Part shown: piece after piece, positions 12,772 through 25,977 of the stretch | Layout of the letters: each line of letters opens with the position of its first letter | Position numbering within the stretch: position 1 is the first letter of the stretch | From: Brachynemurus nebulosus | Taxonomy: Eukaryota; Arthropoda; Insecta; Neuroptera; Myrmeleontidae | Assembly (NCBI GenBank): GCA_035578155.1 | Contig: JAPWDM010000002.1 | Span: 39,888,811 to 39,952,810 of the forward strand | Direction: 5' to 3' | DNA length: 64,000 nt | Position numbers and translations under genes: made by a program | The notes under the pieces: model-generated | Told to the model about the DNA's origin: nothing | Database searches by the model: none | The model's input: only the letters and a program-made list of their open reading frames with translations

Positions 12772-13406
12772 TCTTATTTAATTAACCGATTCAGTGCCAT
12801 TGGCATGTTAACATGCCAAAGGAAAAAAAGAGGGAAATATATCTTACAAAAAAAGACAAGACTATATTCATTTATTAATCATTTTGACATTTTTATTTGA
12901 GCTGCACTTGAATGGTTTAGATTGAAAAATATTGTTCCTCAGTTTTATAATAAAAACAAATTACAAGTACACTAAAAATCCACGCTAGGGTTATTTTCCT
13001 ATTAGAAATTTTTCCCCAATAAATGTTAAATTAAAGGTAAATTGATAACTCTCTAGTTGCCCAACTTGCTTTAAAATGAAATAATAATAAAAAAAATAAT
13101 ACTGTGAATAAATTAACATTTAGATATTTACCGAAAAATATAAAAGTTGCTTCTAATAATTTTTCTTGAATGTGTTAACATAATTGAATTTATAGTGTAC
13201 TATGATATGAGGAAGCTTGTTTATTATTGTTAGCAAAAAATTTTCACACGGTTCGAACATCTCATCATTTCATCAACCACAGAAACATCAACACTCACAA
13301 TCAGCTATAATAAAAATATACACATACACACATACAAGGGATCGCATTAGAATGCTGTTGACAAAATTCTGTGCTGTCGACTAATTGTAATATATGATTT
13401 TGATTA

Positions 13407-13886
13407 GGGTTGACCGGGGTAATTGTGAATGGATTTTTATAAATTGAGATAAAAGCGTTGTTTTAAGTATTTTTTATTTTATATATCACATTATGGTTGA
13501 TTTATTTTTAATTCTATATTATTCAGGATGCACGACACAAATTTTGAGCAAATTCGTATGAAAAACAAGAATTGTATAAGTCACTCACCTAATTTCCCGG
13601 TGCGGTTTTGCAAATCTTATGAATTTTGGGATAAAAGTGAATGCCATCAGAAAAATTATTTAGAATGCATTACAAGAGAAGTTGAGGTACATAAGAATAA
13701 AGCCCAACTCAAATTCTTCACATTTACCCCACTTTGAAAATTTTTTATCATACTTTAGCGTTCACAATTGCCCTTTGTTTGCAAGTTACCCATAGCTCAA
13801 ATTTGTACAAAAAATCAAGGTTAAATAAAAGTAACAAAAATTGTAGAAATAAATTTATTGCAAGCTTCTGCTACCCCGGTCAACCC
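13407..13886. mobile_element. GGGTTGACCGGGGTA MITE, TA-flanked, 480 bp
   Basis: The ends GGGTTGACCGGGGTA and TACCCCGGTCAACCC are a perfect 15 bp inverted repeat flanked by TA. No coding capacity. It shares the GGG start and TA target with the elements at 5990, 33569 and 36103. Confidence 0.8.
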
Positions 13887-15049
13887 TATACTGATTAGGA
13901 ATTTATGATTGTATAAATGTATAATATAAACAATATCAATAGGATAGTACGAATAAAAAAACAAAACCTTACCTGCTTTAATAAAGTCAGTATTATATGA
14001 TAACAATTTATTAATTATTTAAATTTATAAATGAATTACTTTATGGTAGGTATATACACAATAACAAAAACTGAAATTTAAAAATTTGTGATGGTATCAT
14101 CAAATTGTAATATACATGATAATTGATAACTAAAATCTGATTAACATGTTGAGGATCAAACTTATGATAACGAAATGTACAGTTCGTACATTATTTTAAC
14201 AACTAGTTAATACATTTTATATAGAATTATTGACGCGGTACAGCGTTGTGTGGCAATTGGTCAAGTTTCACTTTACGCTTTACAGCATGCACGACAACTA
14301 ACGTATTAATAATTATTCTACTTAATTTTTCAAGAAAATTAAAATTTTAAACTGCTAGTTTAATACTGACTTTATAATAAATATGTATTTAAAAAAAAAA
14401 TTTTTATGTTTATTTTTGTTATATCAATATAAGAGAAGGGAATCCGAATAAGAAAATTTCAAAACTAAAAATATTAAAAGAAATCTGTATGTAAACAATT
14501 GCCTCTCCTTTTTTAACATTCATACGCTTGTCTTTTAGTTCATCCGATAGTCCGGCACGCATAGAGTTAATATTTAACTGCAAGCTTTTCACAAAAATTG
14601 AGATGACATAGTGAAAACTTAACCTATATTTGATTAAATGTCAAATATGTCAAATACAACCATACAACGAATACAACATATCACAAGCGGTGACTGATCT
14701 AATCAAAAAATTAATAATTTCCATTTTTCAAAATAAATAAATAAATAATAATTATACAAAAAGGTTTTAATAAAAATAAATCAACTGAAAAAATTTTAGG
14801 TTTTTAAAACATAAAAGAAGGTAACTAATGTAATTTTTAAATCTTACAATTTTATTATTATGTATTTTTCTTCTGTATTACCTAATTTGTATATTTTATT
14901 CAATAAATACGGCAGTAAATAATTTTAAAAATAGATCATTATTTTTATTTTGTATTTGTTATTTTAAAAAATCCGCCAATCAAATAATGAATAGTCATGC
15001 GTATCAATATTCACAAAAACCAAAAAATCCTCACTTAAGGCTTATTTAA

Positions 15050-15480
15050 ATTTAAAAATTTCAGCAACCCGACTGCGTAAAAGGCGAATTGAAAATTTGG
15101 AAACAAGATGAAATAGAAAAACAAAGCAGTTAGAGGCAAATAATTTATAACAAATTCAACAGAAATATATTATGTCTGCTTTACATCTTCATTAATGTTT
15201 TTGCTTTATCTTGTTTCCATCTTTTTATGTAGTTCGCCTTTTTTAGGCAGTCGCGAGCTTTTTATTTTTTAAATTTACTTTTTATTTATGTCTTTTTAGT
15301 GTTATTTAATTATTTAAAAAAAAAAAGACATTCCTAGGGTTGACCAGCCGTTATATTTTTTAACATTTTATACATCCTATCACTCTCAAGCTTAAAAGAC
15401 AAATTTAATGCCACTTCATTTATTAAAATCCATCCAACTGTTTTTTGGATGCTATAAGCGAATAAAGAATTTTACAAAGG
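15050..15480. repeat. Dispersed repeat, copy 2 (uninterrupted)
   Basis: It matches both flanks of the MITE at 1693. An internal inverted pair is visible: GGCGAATTGAAAATTTGGAA near 15083, and its imperfect reverse complement near 15208..15240. Confidence 0.55.
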
Positions 15481-15487
15481 TAGATCC

Positions 15488-15956
15488 TAGTAATGTCGAG
15501 CTGTGGAGCAGTTAGTTGGTTAATCGACTAAAGTTGTTTTTCAAACAAAATTAGTTATTAGTCGAAAATATCGAGCATACAATAGTTGACTAATCGACTA
15601 AATTTTTAGTCTAATTCATAAATATAGTAATTTTTGTAACTATTTCAAAAACAGTGTTTTATTTTGAATTTAATAATTCACTTTTAATATATTCTTTATG
15701 AAAAAGAAATATATGGCCACATTATAATCTGTTAATCACATAAAAGTAAAAATCATACAAATATGTAATTTTTTCGTTTTACTTTTTTGAAGTCCAATAA
15801 ATAACACAGAAAAATTAATAATCATTTTTAGTCATTTAAAAAAGTTAATTATTTTAGTCATTTAGTCTAAAGTAAAATAGTCGACTAAAAAATGACGAAA
15901 TGTAAATAAAATTAGTCGACTAAACCGACTAATCGATTAACTATCCGACATTACTA
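15488..15956. mobile_element. hAT-like MITE with TAGTAATGTCG ends
   Basis: TAGTAATGTCG at the left and CGACATTACTA at the right are perfect inverted repeats. Both are followed inward by TTAATCGACTAA-like motifs that recur inside as TTAGTCGACTAA. No clean 8 bp duplication is visible. Confidence 0.65.
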
Positions 15957-16187
15957 AGTAGGTACATACAAAATAAAATATAACGCTGCGCTTGTTATCG
16001 CGCAATTGGGTAAAATAACACAAAAATCACTTTTAAAAAATATTTTATGTAATTGATACGAAAATACAGTCATGGTTATGATATAATAATAAATGATTTA
16101 TAAAAGAGAAATGTTTATATAAGAGACGAATAATTAAGAATAAAAAAAGTTAATAAAAACATCAATATAAAATATAAAATAAAATAC

Positions 16188-17000
16188 TTATGATATCGCG
16201 TTTACATTCGCTTGATCAATTTTCTCTTTTGTATTTGCTTTATCAGCGGTCGGTTTTGGTATTTTATTAATCAAAAATCGGAAATTAATTTCTCCGTTTT
16301 GTGCGTACGATTGGAGTGCGTTAAATGAAATCGCCACGCATCGCCCTGAATTGAAGATAGTATTCACATCGATAGTATCACTTTCGCAATACTCTGTTAT
16401 TTTATATTTACGTTTTGACTCTTTCGAAATAAAAAATTCCAATTCGTAATAATAATAGGATGCTTGTTTACGTGGTCCAATAAATTGAATAGTCCAAAAT
16501 GCCGTGTATGTGTTTAAATCGAATTTATGTTTGTACCAAAATAGTTGATAATGCGCGGATATTAATTGTAGATCGTAGGTGCTATGCAACAAATTGATTT
16601 TCATTTTTCGTTCGTCACGGTAAGTGCCGAAAAAGTTGTTCAGATGCTCTTTTTTAAAATGATTTTCCAGTTGGTCGCGATTACCTTTCCAATTGCAGTT
16701 CCAACCACAGAATTTTTTACCTTCACATTTAAATTTTCGGTAAAAACACTCGCTTTCGTGATCCCATTTCTTATTTAAATGCAACGAAAAAGTACATCCT
16801 TTATCTTCATATATACACGAATGTTTTGTTTCGATTAGAAGTTTTTCCAAAATTTTATTACGTGGGGCTAAATTTTCCCCACATACAGTACACTTATCGA
16901 AATTTTTTATGCATTTTTCACAAAAAGTATGCGTTTCCTTTCGGCACTGTCGAACTGGAGGTGCAAGATAATTACGACAGTAAGAACATTTTAAATCCAT
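16188..17000 (-). CDS. SINA/SIAH-like RING finger protein, 270 aa
   Basis: I chose the Met at 17000 (MDLKCSYC) because the RING starts four residues later; an in-frame Met 20 codons upstream would add only a hydrophobic stretch. The RING ligands are C5, C8, C19, H24, C27, C30, C37 and C40. A SIAH-type zinc-finger segment follows (HSCIYEDKGCTFSLHL, then HESECFYRKFKCEG and HFKKEH). After it comes a sina/TRAF-like beta domain with HYQLFWYKHKFDLNTYTAFW and YYYYELEFFISKE. SIAH proteins are E3 ubiquitin ligases whose RING binds the E2 and whose C-terminus binds substrate; whether this divergent copy is active is inference. It is single-exon and ends NVNAIS, like the longer paralogue at 51243..52694 that ends DCAIS. 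Confidence 0.85.
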   Translation of the reverse strand: MDLKCSYCRNYLAPPVRQCRKETHTFCEKCIKNFDKCTVCGENLAPRNKILEKLLIETKHSCIYEDKGCTFSLHLNKKWDHESECFYRKFKCEGKKFCGWNCNWKGNRDQLENHFKKEHLNNFFGTYRDERKMKINLLHSTYDLQLISAHYQLFWYKHKFDLNTYTAFWTIQFIGPRKQASYYYYELEFFISKESKRKYKITEYCESDTIDVNTIFNSGRCVAISFNALQSYAQNGEINFRFLINKIPKPTADKANTKEKIDQANVNAIS

Positions 17001-17687
17001 TTTGAAATTCGAAAATAATGAAATTTCTAAAAATAAAAAGAAAATTACATTTATGTACAATTTTTGAGTTTTTCTCTAATAAATTGAGATGTTATTGATT
17101 GAAAAACATTTTAAAAATTAATTTCTAATACCTTTATTGATGAATAAACAACTTTTGAAGTTTCTAAACAACAAATTGTATTTATAGATAATAAGAATAA
17201 CAAATACAATTTTAAGTAATTATAATTATGTATTTTTATTATTTACTGAATTGTTTATCAATTTTATTATTTAGATTATTATAAACTGTCTGTATATATA
17301 CGTGTCAATTTATAATTGTATTACATATCTTTTTATTTTTAGCAATGTTCAACGTAGATTATTTACGTAAGGAAATATGGCAAACATGGGAACCCCAGCC
17401 CAACAATTTCACCAACATTAAAAAGTAAAATTATTAAAAATGACTGAAATAGTACGTATTCAAATTTTTATTTTTATTTGAATTTTAGGTTCTTATTATG
17501 TACATATATAAAAAAAATCCGTGATACTACCTATATATAGTTTTTGTTGTTAATGATTGTATGTATGCAATAAACTAATAATAAATTTACGGCTTATGTA
17601 TGAAATACAAAGCAGATATGTAATACTTATGTGAATCATGTGAATCGTCCTTGAAAATTTATACATAGAATTAAGGTTGATTTACAC

Positions 17688-18115
17688 CATGTCCCTGCCA
17701 CTTGTTTTCAAGGACGGGCCAATGACTGTCACAGTTTGCTAGGTGGCACTGATGGTAGGGGAGTATACTAATTAGAGTTGGGACATGTGAGCATTTTTCA
17801 TCAAATGGATGTCAAAATTAATTATCATATGATTGAGTACAAAAGTATCGTTACCAAGTTATGTGTTAACGAAAAATTAAAATTTTTTAATTTAATTAAT
17901 CTTCCTAGGTTGAGTTGAAGTATTTTTTTAAATATTTAATTTATTTCCAATTTATTTTAGATGAATCTGATGAAAAATAGCGAACTATCGAAACTCATGT
18001 CCCGACTCTAATTTTAACTCCCTGTACATCAGCGCCATCTGGTATATTAGTTACAGCGGGTCAGAATACGGTCCATTTTTTTATAATGGACTATATGCAG
18101 AGTGGCAGGGACATG
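17688..18115. mobile_element. hAT MITE 428 bp, copy 1
   Basis: A perfect 15 bp inverted end CATGTCCCTGCCACT is flanked by an exact 8 bp duplication ATTTACAC. It is nearly identical to the element at 32498..32925. Non-coding. Confidence 0.9.
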
Positions 18116-18142
18116 ATTTACACGTATCACACGTATTATATA

Positions 18143-18879
18143 GCTCGCGTTCGCCAGAAAATTTTGTTAGCCTAATAAGCCTAATATGTAACGTTAGCTA
18201 ACGAAGCTTGCACCCACAGAACAAATAGAACGAATACATCCATCTCTTTTCTGCAATCACTTATGTGCTTTTATGTGCATCTTAGACTGCTTAGTCCTCA
18301 TTCATTCGCCAGCACTCAATGGGTATGTTTCAATTGTTGTTATATTGTTACCTCTCGTATTAACACGGTATATGTACGTGGTATAGGTACATCATACGTT
18401 CCACCACCACGTACATATTATATATGTATGTATGCAAGACACCAATACACACATCATCCAACGGACTAACACACACAACTCCGCGTGCACATATATAACA
18501 TAGTGGGAGTTTATTTTCTATCCTTTGTGGTTACGCTCGTTTCCCTAGTATAGACATAGCAATGTTCGTTCTCTTTGTTCTCGGATAGACATAGTAATGT
18601 TCGTTCTCTGCTTGCACCGTTACAAACCAGAGGGCTCTGATTTAAAAAAAAATTAATGCACATTAAATATTTTTTCATCGTTTTTCGCGGTATAAATACT
18701 TAACTTCTAAAGTACAGCCACATTCAAAGATTATGGAATAAAAACAATCAGTCACCAAGTCAGAAATTGTTTTAATATCTAATGCATGTTAATTTTTTGA
18801 ATGTGAGCTCTCTGGTTTGTAACGGTGCAAGCTCCATTAGCTAACGTTAGGCTAATAAAATTTTCTGGTGAACGCGAGC
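18143..18879. mobile_element. MITE with long GCTCGCGTTCGCCAGAAAAT ends, 737 bp
   Basis: Imperfect inverted ends of about 33 bp start GCTCGCGTTC at 18143 and close GAACGCGAGC at 18879. A second inverted pair (CTTGCACCGTTACAAACCAG and its complement) lies inside, near 18612 and 18809. The stretch 18215..18590 has an inverted relative at 56541..57195. Confidence 0.75.
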
Positions 18880-18897
18880 ATTATTAAAGTGTATAAT

Positions 18898-19094
18898 AAA
18901 TAATTGAGGAGCTGGGTGGAAAAAGGGCGTAAGTACAGAAATACCGTTTTGAGAAAATATCATTTCAAAGTTTGGGTGCCTAGTATGAAGGTGAAAACTG
19001 AAAAACTGATAATTGTCGTGTTATGCAATTGGTAGCACTAATAATACACTATGCATTAAGATTAAAAAATTTCCACCCAGCTCCTCAATTATTC
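18898..19094. mobile_element. Short palindromic MITE, about 197 bp
   Basis: The arms AATAATTGAGGAGCTGGGTG and its reverse complement start and finish the element, 24 bp each with TGGAAA continuing inward. Non-coding. Confidence 0.75.
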
Positions 19095-21574
19095 TAAATG
19101 TAAATTTTTATCTATAGTACGTTCTAAATGTGAATCTTTAACAATTTGAAAATATTTGATACGGAAATATTATAAATTTGATAGATTTAAGCACTTAATA
19201 ACAGAAGCAAACTAAATACAAAATTGTGTGATTCGTCTGGCGCCTTTTGGCGGGATGTTATATGATTTTTCATTCAGTCATTTACAAGCTGTGCAAGAGC
19301 AACCTGGATTGTTGCACGATTGTTGTGTCATTGTTATCAACCACGATCGAGTAACAGTATGTATGTTATACGTATGTATGCGATGCATAAGCAATGTACA
19401 CAACACACACACAAAACTAATAATAAACTTGCAAATAACGTATGTAAACGTCGGAGCAATGGAAATTTAATATTTCAATGACTGCTCACACAACATGCAT
19501 ATGATAACTAGAACAACTGTTACTGGCCGGCACATGGGTGTGATGCTACCGCAGACGGATAGTGGCCGGTAACAGACTATGTGTGATGATTTATCTAAAC
19601 GTTACAGATGGATAACATGATACATTTCTTCTACCTCTTCTCCGCAAAAATTTTTATACTATTTATTCTTTAAAAATATTGCCACGGCTCACTAACGAAA
19701 TTTAACTGCGTTGATGTGCGGCTATTAAAATGTTAGTAATTATTCGTTGATAATTTAATCACTTAATATGTACGTGTAAAGCAATCTTTAATAGCGACAA
19801 TGAGGGACTCAGAGGGAGTAATGTCAAAGTACATGCGGTATATACGGTATATATACCCTAGATTAAAGTATGTATTATTATACATACATTTGTACACGTA
19901 CATATTTTTCGTACGTATTTGTTTATTCTCTTTGTAATAGACGTCATTAATTGTCTTTCTCTGTTTCTTACAATTTTTCTTATCTTTTCTAATCTTTTTG
20001 ATTAATGGCAATAATAGCCTTTTTGTAATAGGTAAATTTAGTCTATATTGTTAAATATATCTATCCGTTTTCGTATGACGTCATAAATATTTTAAAATGT
20101 AGTTATTCACGACAAACGATTTTTAACTACTTTTAAATTAGTTGAAAAGAAATGCATACAATTTTTATTGCGATAACTAAAAACAAAAGCTGAATGAACA
20201 ACACGCCCATTTGTATGAAAAACCATAAACAAGCTTAATTTATAAAAAAAGGATGTATGTATACGATTTCTGTTACCAATTATCGTATTTACTCTTTCAC
20301 TGATATAAAATTATTCTGTTTGACAGCATTATATTGTCCCTTATTATCATTTTTGAATGATTTATTACATTTATTTTGTATTAAAAAAATATAAAAGAAG
20401 GGTATAAGAAGAAACTAAACAAATTTTAAATAAGAGTAAAAACAAAGTTTGAAATGTTCAATACAGAACTGTATTAATAAGTATTTGTCGGAAAGCTCTT
20501 ATAAACCTTTATTACATAGAACACTAGAAGCAAACTATTATCAAAAGAGTTTAGCTCGCTTGGAGTCATTTGTAGGTCTGTCACAGCTTAAAGCATTTAG
20601 TCAGTCGGTGTCGGTCACCGAATCCACTACGATTGTTATGTATTGTAAGACCAATTGTTACTTGAGCTGGACGTTGCTCTATCTCATAATACGTGTTTTG
20701 TAGTTGTGTGTGTGAATACGCACACAGAAGCAAACATCAAACCAACACCACTACAAGCAATGTGTACCCACACAACATAGTAATGCGAAGTGGGGAGGAT
20801 TTTACGTTACTTTTCTGCTACACTCGGAATACTAACTATCGTAATAGTAGTTTGGCCCCTTGCTTTATTAGGTATACGTTTCTCTAAATCCACTCTATTT
20901 TTGTTTAATGCGTGAACACGTTTTCAACCATTACGGCCATTAACGAGTGTTCGTTATCTAAATTTAGTATGTAATTATCGCAATTATAAAATCGTGTTTA
21001 AAATAAAAATTTGTTCAAGAACTTGTCCTAAAATTTGTTTAATTGAATATACCACCGGAGTGGAACAATTAATAGAAAATAACAAGAGTTTGAGATAAAG
21101 ATTAGTAAGAGTTAATACTTTTTGGAGTGACTTTTAGAAAATATTATATTTGCAGTTATCAAATATACTAAATTAATAAAAGAAATTATATTGGTTTTAC
21201 ATAAGTAAACATAGAAATTTGGACTCCGTTTTTCCCTACACCCTATTTTAATTGACGGGCTCAGTGGAAAAGTGGTACATGTGTATATTGTTGATACTGA
21301 GTTATTGAACTTAGCATATTATCGAATGATATTATCATTCAATATAATATATAAAGATATTCAATTATTTATCCACACAGCTGCTTATAAAGGTACTAAC
21401 ATAAGAAAAAATTTGGAACACTACTTTTAAATATTAGATTAAAATAGAGCTGCGTTAAAAACTAATAAGATTTGAAATTCATAACTGTTTCGAAATTAGA
21501 CGGAACTTAATCTCAAAAAGTGATAAACTATTTTGGTCATTATGATATTGTGCTACGAATGCACTGTAAATATA
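19095..21574. other. Intergenic AT-rich sequence
   Basis: No supported gene. The stretch 20590..20700 (TTAAAGCATTTAGTCAGTCG...) is related to 40120..40230 and marks another dispersed repeat. Short open frames here have no recognisable domain. Confidence 0.5.
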
Positions 21575-22659
21575 CTACTACAAGAAATTAAGGGAACAAA
21601 AAAAAAATTGTTAATTTTTTGGTGATTTTTTGGTGAAGGGTTGTATTTATGTGAAAAATGGTCGTATTGAGATGATAAAAAAAGAATTTTGAAGCTCCAA
21701 GATTCTAGTTTTGAGATCTTTCGTCCAAAAATTTTTAAGAGTAACAAAAACGTCAAATTCTAAGGAATATTTGCAAATTTTTATTTATTTATTTATTTAT
21801 TTTTTTTTTTGGGTCTACGGTTTTAAAATAATTTTTTTCAATTTTTGAAAAATTTTTTTTTCTTAATTTTCAAATTTAATGGATAAAAGATGCCTAACTT
21901 CTGTGAAAAAAGTTAAAAAAAATTGATTTTTTCATTCAATTTTGCTCCTTTAAATTTTTTCTGAAATTTTGAACAAACGATTTAGAAAAACCATTCGATA
22001 GATCGATCTACCGATTTGCAAGGTTATTGGGGGTACAGTGAGGTATAAAAATTCGTACAAACATTAGATTCCTCAACAGTTTTCGCAAGGATGCGGACAA
22101 TTTTTTGCAACAAGGAAAAAAGTCCCTTTTTTGCACATTTTTCAGGTTAAAATTACAGATGAAATAAATTTTTCTTTCCAAAAGAACGCGGCATAGTCTT
22201 GTAGGAAATTTATTTCAGATTCCAAAACTGTCCTTCAATTTTCTGTCCGATCACTGGTTACTAAGATATCGATGGTTAAAGCAAAAATGATACTTTTGCA
22301 TTCAAAGTTCGATATCTCCGGAACAATTCAATGTAGAGAAAAATTAAAAAAAAAAATTGAAGCTGAATAAACAAACTACCGAGTCAATCCATGGCTTTAC
22401 TGTAAAAAAAATTTTTCAAGCCTGTAGATAAAAAAAAGAGCAAAAAATTTGCAAAATCATTTTTGTGTTATTCCTTAGAATTTCTCGATAACTCTTACTT
22501 CTAAAAATTTTTGGACGAAAGATTTCAAAACTAGAATCTTGGAGCTTCAAAATGCTTTTTTTATCATCTCAATACGACCATTTTTCACGTAAATACAGCC
22601 CTTCAAAAATCACTAAAAAATTAACAATTTTTTTTTGTTTCCTTAATTTTTTGTAGTAG
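21575..22659. mobile_element. Large fold-back element, 1.1 kb, arms about 200 bp
   Basis: The left arm 21575..21775 and right arm about 22480..22659 are inverted copies, e.g. GAAGCTCCAAGATTCTAGTT and AACTAGAATCTTGGAGCTTC. The ends are CTACTACAAGAAATTAAGG and CCTTAATTTTTTGTAGTAG. The spacer is AT-rich with no open frame of note. Confidence 0.8.
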
Positions 22660-23988
22660 GTAGTCAATGTAGATGCAATCCGTATACTGCCTGTGTTATA
22701 AATATTTTGCTGTCTGGACTGCAGTCAGCTGTTTATATGTATAGCGTCAACTGATCGTTACTTATTCTTCAACACTGAACTGTCATTTTTAAATTTTTAT
22801 TTTTATTTAAAGTATTATTTCTGAATAATTATTTCTAAAATATTATAAGATAATATTTAGTTTAATATAATTATTTTTATTTTTTTCACATTTTATTAGT
22901 TATTTTTTACCAAAGATAAGTTATTTAGTTATTTTAACTAATTTCATTAATACCTGCTTGAAAATTGTTACTTCAGGGCCGGCATTTAAAATTGTTCTTA
23001 TATATTTTTTATTCATGCCTGGTAAACGGTATTTTGTGCCAAATTGCAGAAGTTCACGGTATAAGACATTAAATAAAGACGTTAACTATTTTCGATTTTC
23101 GAAAAAGGATGTGATAAGGTGAAATGAGTGAAATAGAAAAAGTGATCTTTAATAAACGAAATTTTGCATGAAAGTGTATATATTGGTATTAAAAAACATC
23201 TCCCAAAAATTTAAGTTCGAACGACTAGGAGAAATGCTAATAAATTAATAATTTTTTTTTTCGTCACTAAGAAAATATAATTTCCCATACATGATTTCCC
23301 ATCGTTGGAAAAGTCTTTTAAAATGAAACTGACATTTATTCAATGACTATTCATCTTAAATTCCTGTTTGTGAAACACTGAACGTCAAAGTGGTGTAGAA
23401 TTTGCTCCTCCACGAAGTTTTCAACTGTGGATCAAAAAATCTGGAAAAAAGGTCACAGTAGCACTTCTAAGAACTTTTGACTAATATTATTCCTGATCAG
23501 TTGAGTTAAAAACATAGAGAAACCCAAATTATCCCGTAATTAACAAATTAAGGCAGGGTATTTCATTAATGCTTCATAATTTCCGAATTCTATGACATAC
23601 AGAGAATGAATACAGACACGTGTAACATAACTGAATACCTATATTTATCTGTTTTCAGGACAAACTGTAATAAATATATTTCATATATTTTATTCATATT
23701 TAATTTAAAAAATCATATTAATCATTTTTTATTCTCTTTTCTGAAAACTTGACTCGGGTATTTTATATTATCATTAAAGTAATTTAAATATTTTTGTTCA
23801 CTTTAAAATTAATGACATAATAAAAACAAAAATAGTCCGGACCTGGCTATACTGCAGTCCACGGTAAAGCGTATGATGAGCGAACCTCCAAACATATAAC
23901 AAACCTTGGTAGGTAGTATATAATTTTCCCTACTATTATTTTAAACACTTGACAAAACTGGTTGAGTTGACTCTCTGTTAAGTATAAA
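22660..23988. other. Intergenic AT-rich sequence
   Basis: I see no gene, tandem repeat or clear inverted ends in this stretch. Confidence 0.4.
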
Positions 23989-24255
23989 ATACCCCTGTCG
24001 CAGCATCCTGCATAACATAGCGAATTTCCGTTTACAAAAATTATTTTTTCTCCGAAAGCAGGTTACATAGAATAATGGTTTAAAAACCATTTTTATGTAA
24101 TTTTTTTCCTCTTTCCAATGGTTTAAAAAAATATCGATGACTTTTGAATTTGGGAAACCATGGCAAAAACTAATTTTTTTCACGAAAAATTCCCAAAAAA
24201 CCATGTTTCAGGCATCAGGCCTGTCTAGCTGAGGAACTCATTCAATATTTTTAAT

Positions 24256-24426
24256 AGATTTGAGCGTTACTTTATGATATTCCATATTTGATATTAGTAA
24301 ATAAAAACACTTTACTTTGCAAAATACCACTTTTATTGAATATAAAAACTGTTATGACATGTTTCGGTCAATATGACCATTCTCAAACGTGTACTTTGCA
24401 AAGTAAAGTGTTTTTATTTACTAATA
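24256..24426 (-). mobile_element. Inverted-repeat insertion with 15 bp duplication, Penelope-like candidate
   Basis: The 15 bases TCATTCAATATTTTT stand on both sides (24239..24253 and about 24427..24441), a direct target duplication inside an otherwise recognisable L arm. Inside, ATTAGTAAATAAAAACACTT (24291 onward) is repeated in inverse orientation up to 24426. The centre carries a hammerhead-like motif. The long duplication, the inverted repeats and the motif together suggest a fragment of a Penelope-like retroelement; this is inference. Confidence 0.45.
24356..24389 (-). ncRNA. Decayed hammerhead-ribozyme-like motif
   Basis: Read on the minus strand: TTGAGAA (consensus CUGANGA, two changes), then a perfect GGTCA-TAT-TGACC hairpin in the place of stem II, then GAAA, then CATGTC giving a UC cleavage site after a minimal stem III. 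This order is that of the small hammerheads reported in Penelope-like elements, as I recall them. The two core changes probably make it inactive. Confidence 0.4.
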
Positions 24427-24506
24427 TCATTCAATATTTTTGGACTTCCAACGTTTTCAAAAATAAAATAAAAAAAAATAAAATGTTATCGTGCGGACAC
24501 TTAGTA

Positions 24507-24705
<199 letters not shown>

Positions 24706-24985
24706 CTAGGTTTACGAAATTTGGTGAAAATGTTGGAAGTCCCAAACCCTTGGATGAATTCACATCACCTCAGCCAGACACATCGGATGTCAGGAATATG
24801 GTTTTTGTTCTTGCAAAAAATTAGTTTTTTGCCAAAATTTCCACTTATTCAAAAATTTTGCGAAATTTTTTTACACCATTAAAGGCCTTTAAACTATTAT
24901 TCTATGTCAACTAGTTTCCGAGAAAAACTAATTTTTATAAATGGAAATTTACTATGTTATGCAGGATGCTGCAACTCGGGTATTT

Positions 24986-25724
24986 ATTAATGAGATATTT
25001 GGATTGTTTAGAATTTATTTAGGGGCGTGTCATTAACAGTATATTAGGACAAACACTGGGCGTTCACTTTAATAAATACTTTTCTTAGCTACTTCATTAA
25101 AAATATTAGATATCTCTTCAACTAACTACAAAGTAATTACTTAAACGTATGTCGTAGATAATAAAAATATACAAGGAGTATGATGTCATATAAAAAAGAA
25201 TATAAATATTTAGCTGCAGAGATCTTATGTTTTTTTATTTAAGGGTCATGATTGCAAAAATGTTCAGAAAGTAGGGGAAGACGAAAAATAGACAAGGAAA
25301 GTTATGACGTATATTCCATCCAGAATAAACAAATAATATTTATGTATTTACTGAACCACACTGAACTTAACTAATTGTAAGTAGGTAATAATCAGTAGGT
25401 ATAGGTCAAATCAACTAAAAATGGTCTAACGTCATTAAGAAATGAAGCAAAATTAGACGTACAACCTTAAGTTACTATAGTTACTCTGATTTAAAAGAAA
25501 GAAATAAAAGGAGACTGCAGAAATTTCATTTTTTCCATCGCGTAACCACACTTAGCCATGCCGGCGACTTATGCCAATTCTTTTAATAAGCGTTTTATGA
25601 TGATAAATTTCTAACATCCAATTGGCATAAGTGCGAAAATCGTATCAAATTCTCTTTTTTCTATGCAAATTTACGCTAATATTTCAACCCTTTAGCCATT
25701 TGCGCGACTTACCTACCACCCTAG
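24986..25724. other. Intergenic AT-rich sequence
   Basis: No gene seen. The only marked element is the motif GGCATAAGTGCGAAAATCG at 25624, which recurs at 26762 (partly) and 26900. Confidence 0.4.
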
Positions 25725-25974
25725 CAGGGCCGGATTAACCCTGAGTCCGCTCCTAGGCATCTTGAAAAATGCCGCCCCTACCTTTTATTTGAAAAAAGGA
25801 AATCTTAAAAAAAAAATCACAAATTTTTCTCACAAATTTGCCGCCCCTTTTCCTACCTTTTTTACAAACTTTCTCTTAAAAAAAATAAGTGACGAGCAAA
25901 AAAAAAAAAACGTTAATTACTCATTTCTCCGCCTTATTTTAAAAATTTACCGCCCCTAAAATAAGCTGACCCTG
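25725..25974. mobile_element. hAT MITE, 250 bp, starting CAGGGCCGGATTAA
   Basis: An exact 8 bp duplication CACCCTAG (25717..25724 and 25975..25982) flanks ends CAGGGCCGGATTAA and, read inward, CAGGGTCAGCTTAT. Non-coding, rich in poly-A/T. Its right-hand target copy overlaps the first bases of the fold-back element at 25978. Confidence 0.85.
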
Positions 25975-25977
25975 CAC

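Larger units (their letters stand above)
12772..16187. other. Intergenic region between TFIP11 and the first SINA-like gene
   Basis: Upstream of the TFIP11 start. It holds a TA-flanked MITE (13407..13886), a dispersed repeat (15050..15480) and a hAT-like MITE (15488..15956). The rest is AT-rich. No further gene is supported, and no TFIP11 promoter motif could be singled out. Confidence 0.6.
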
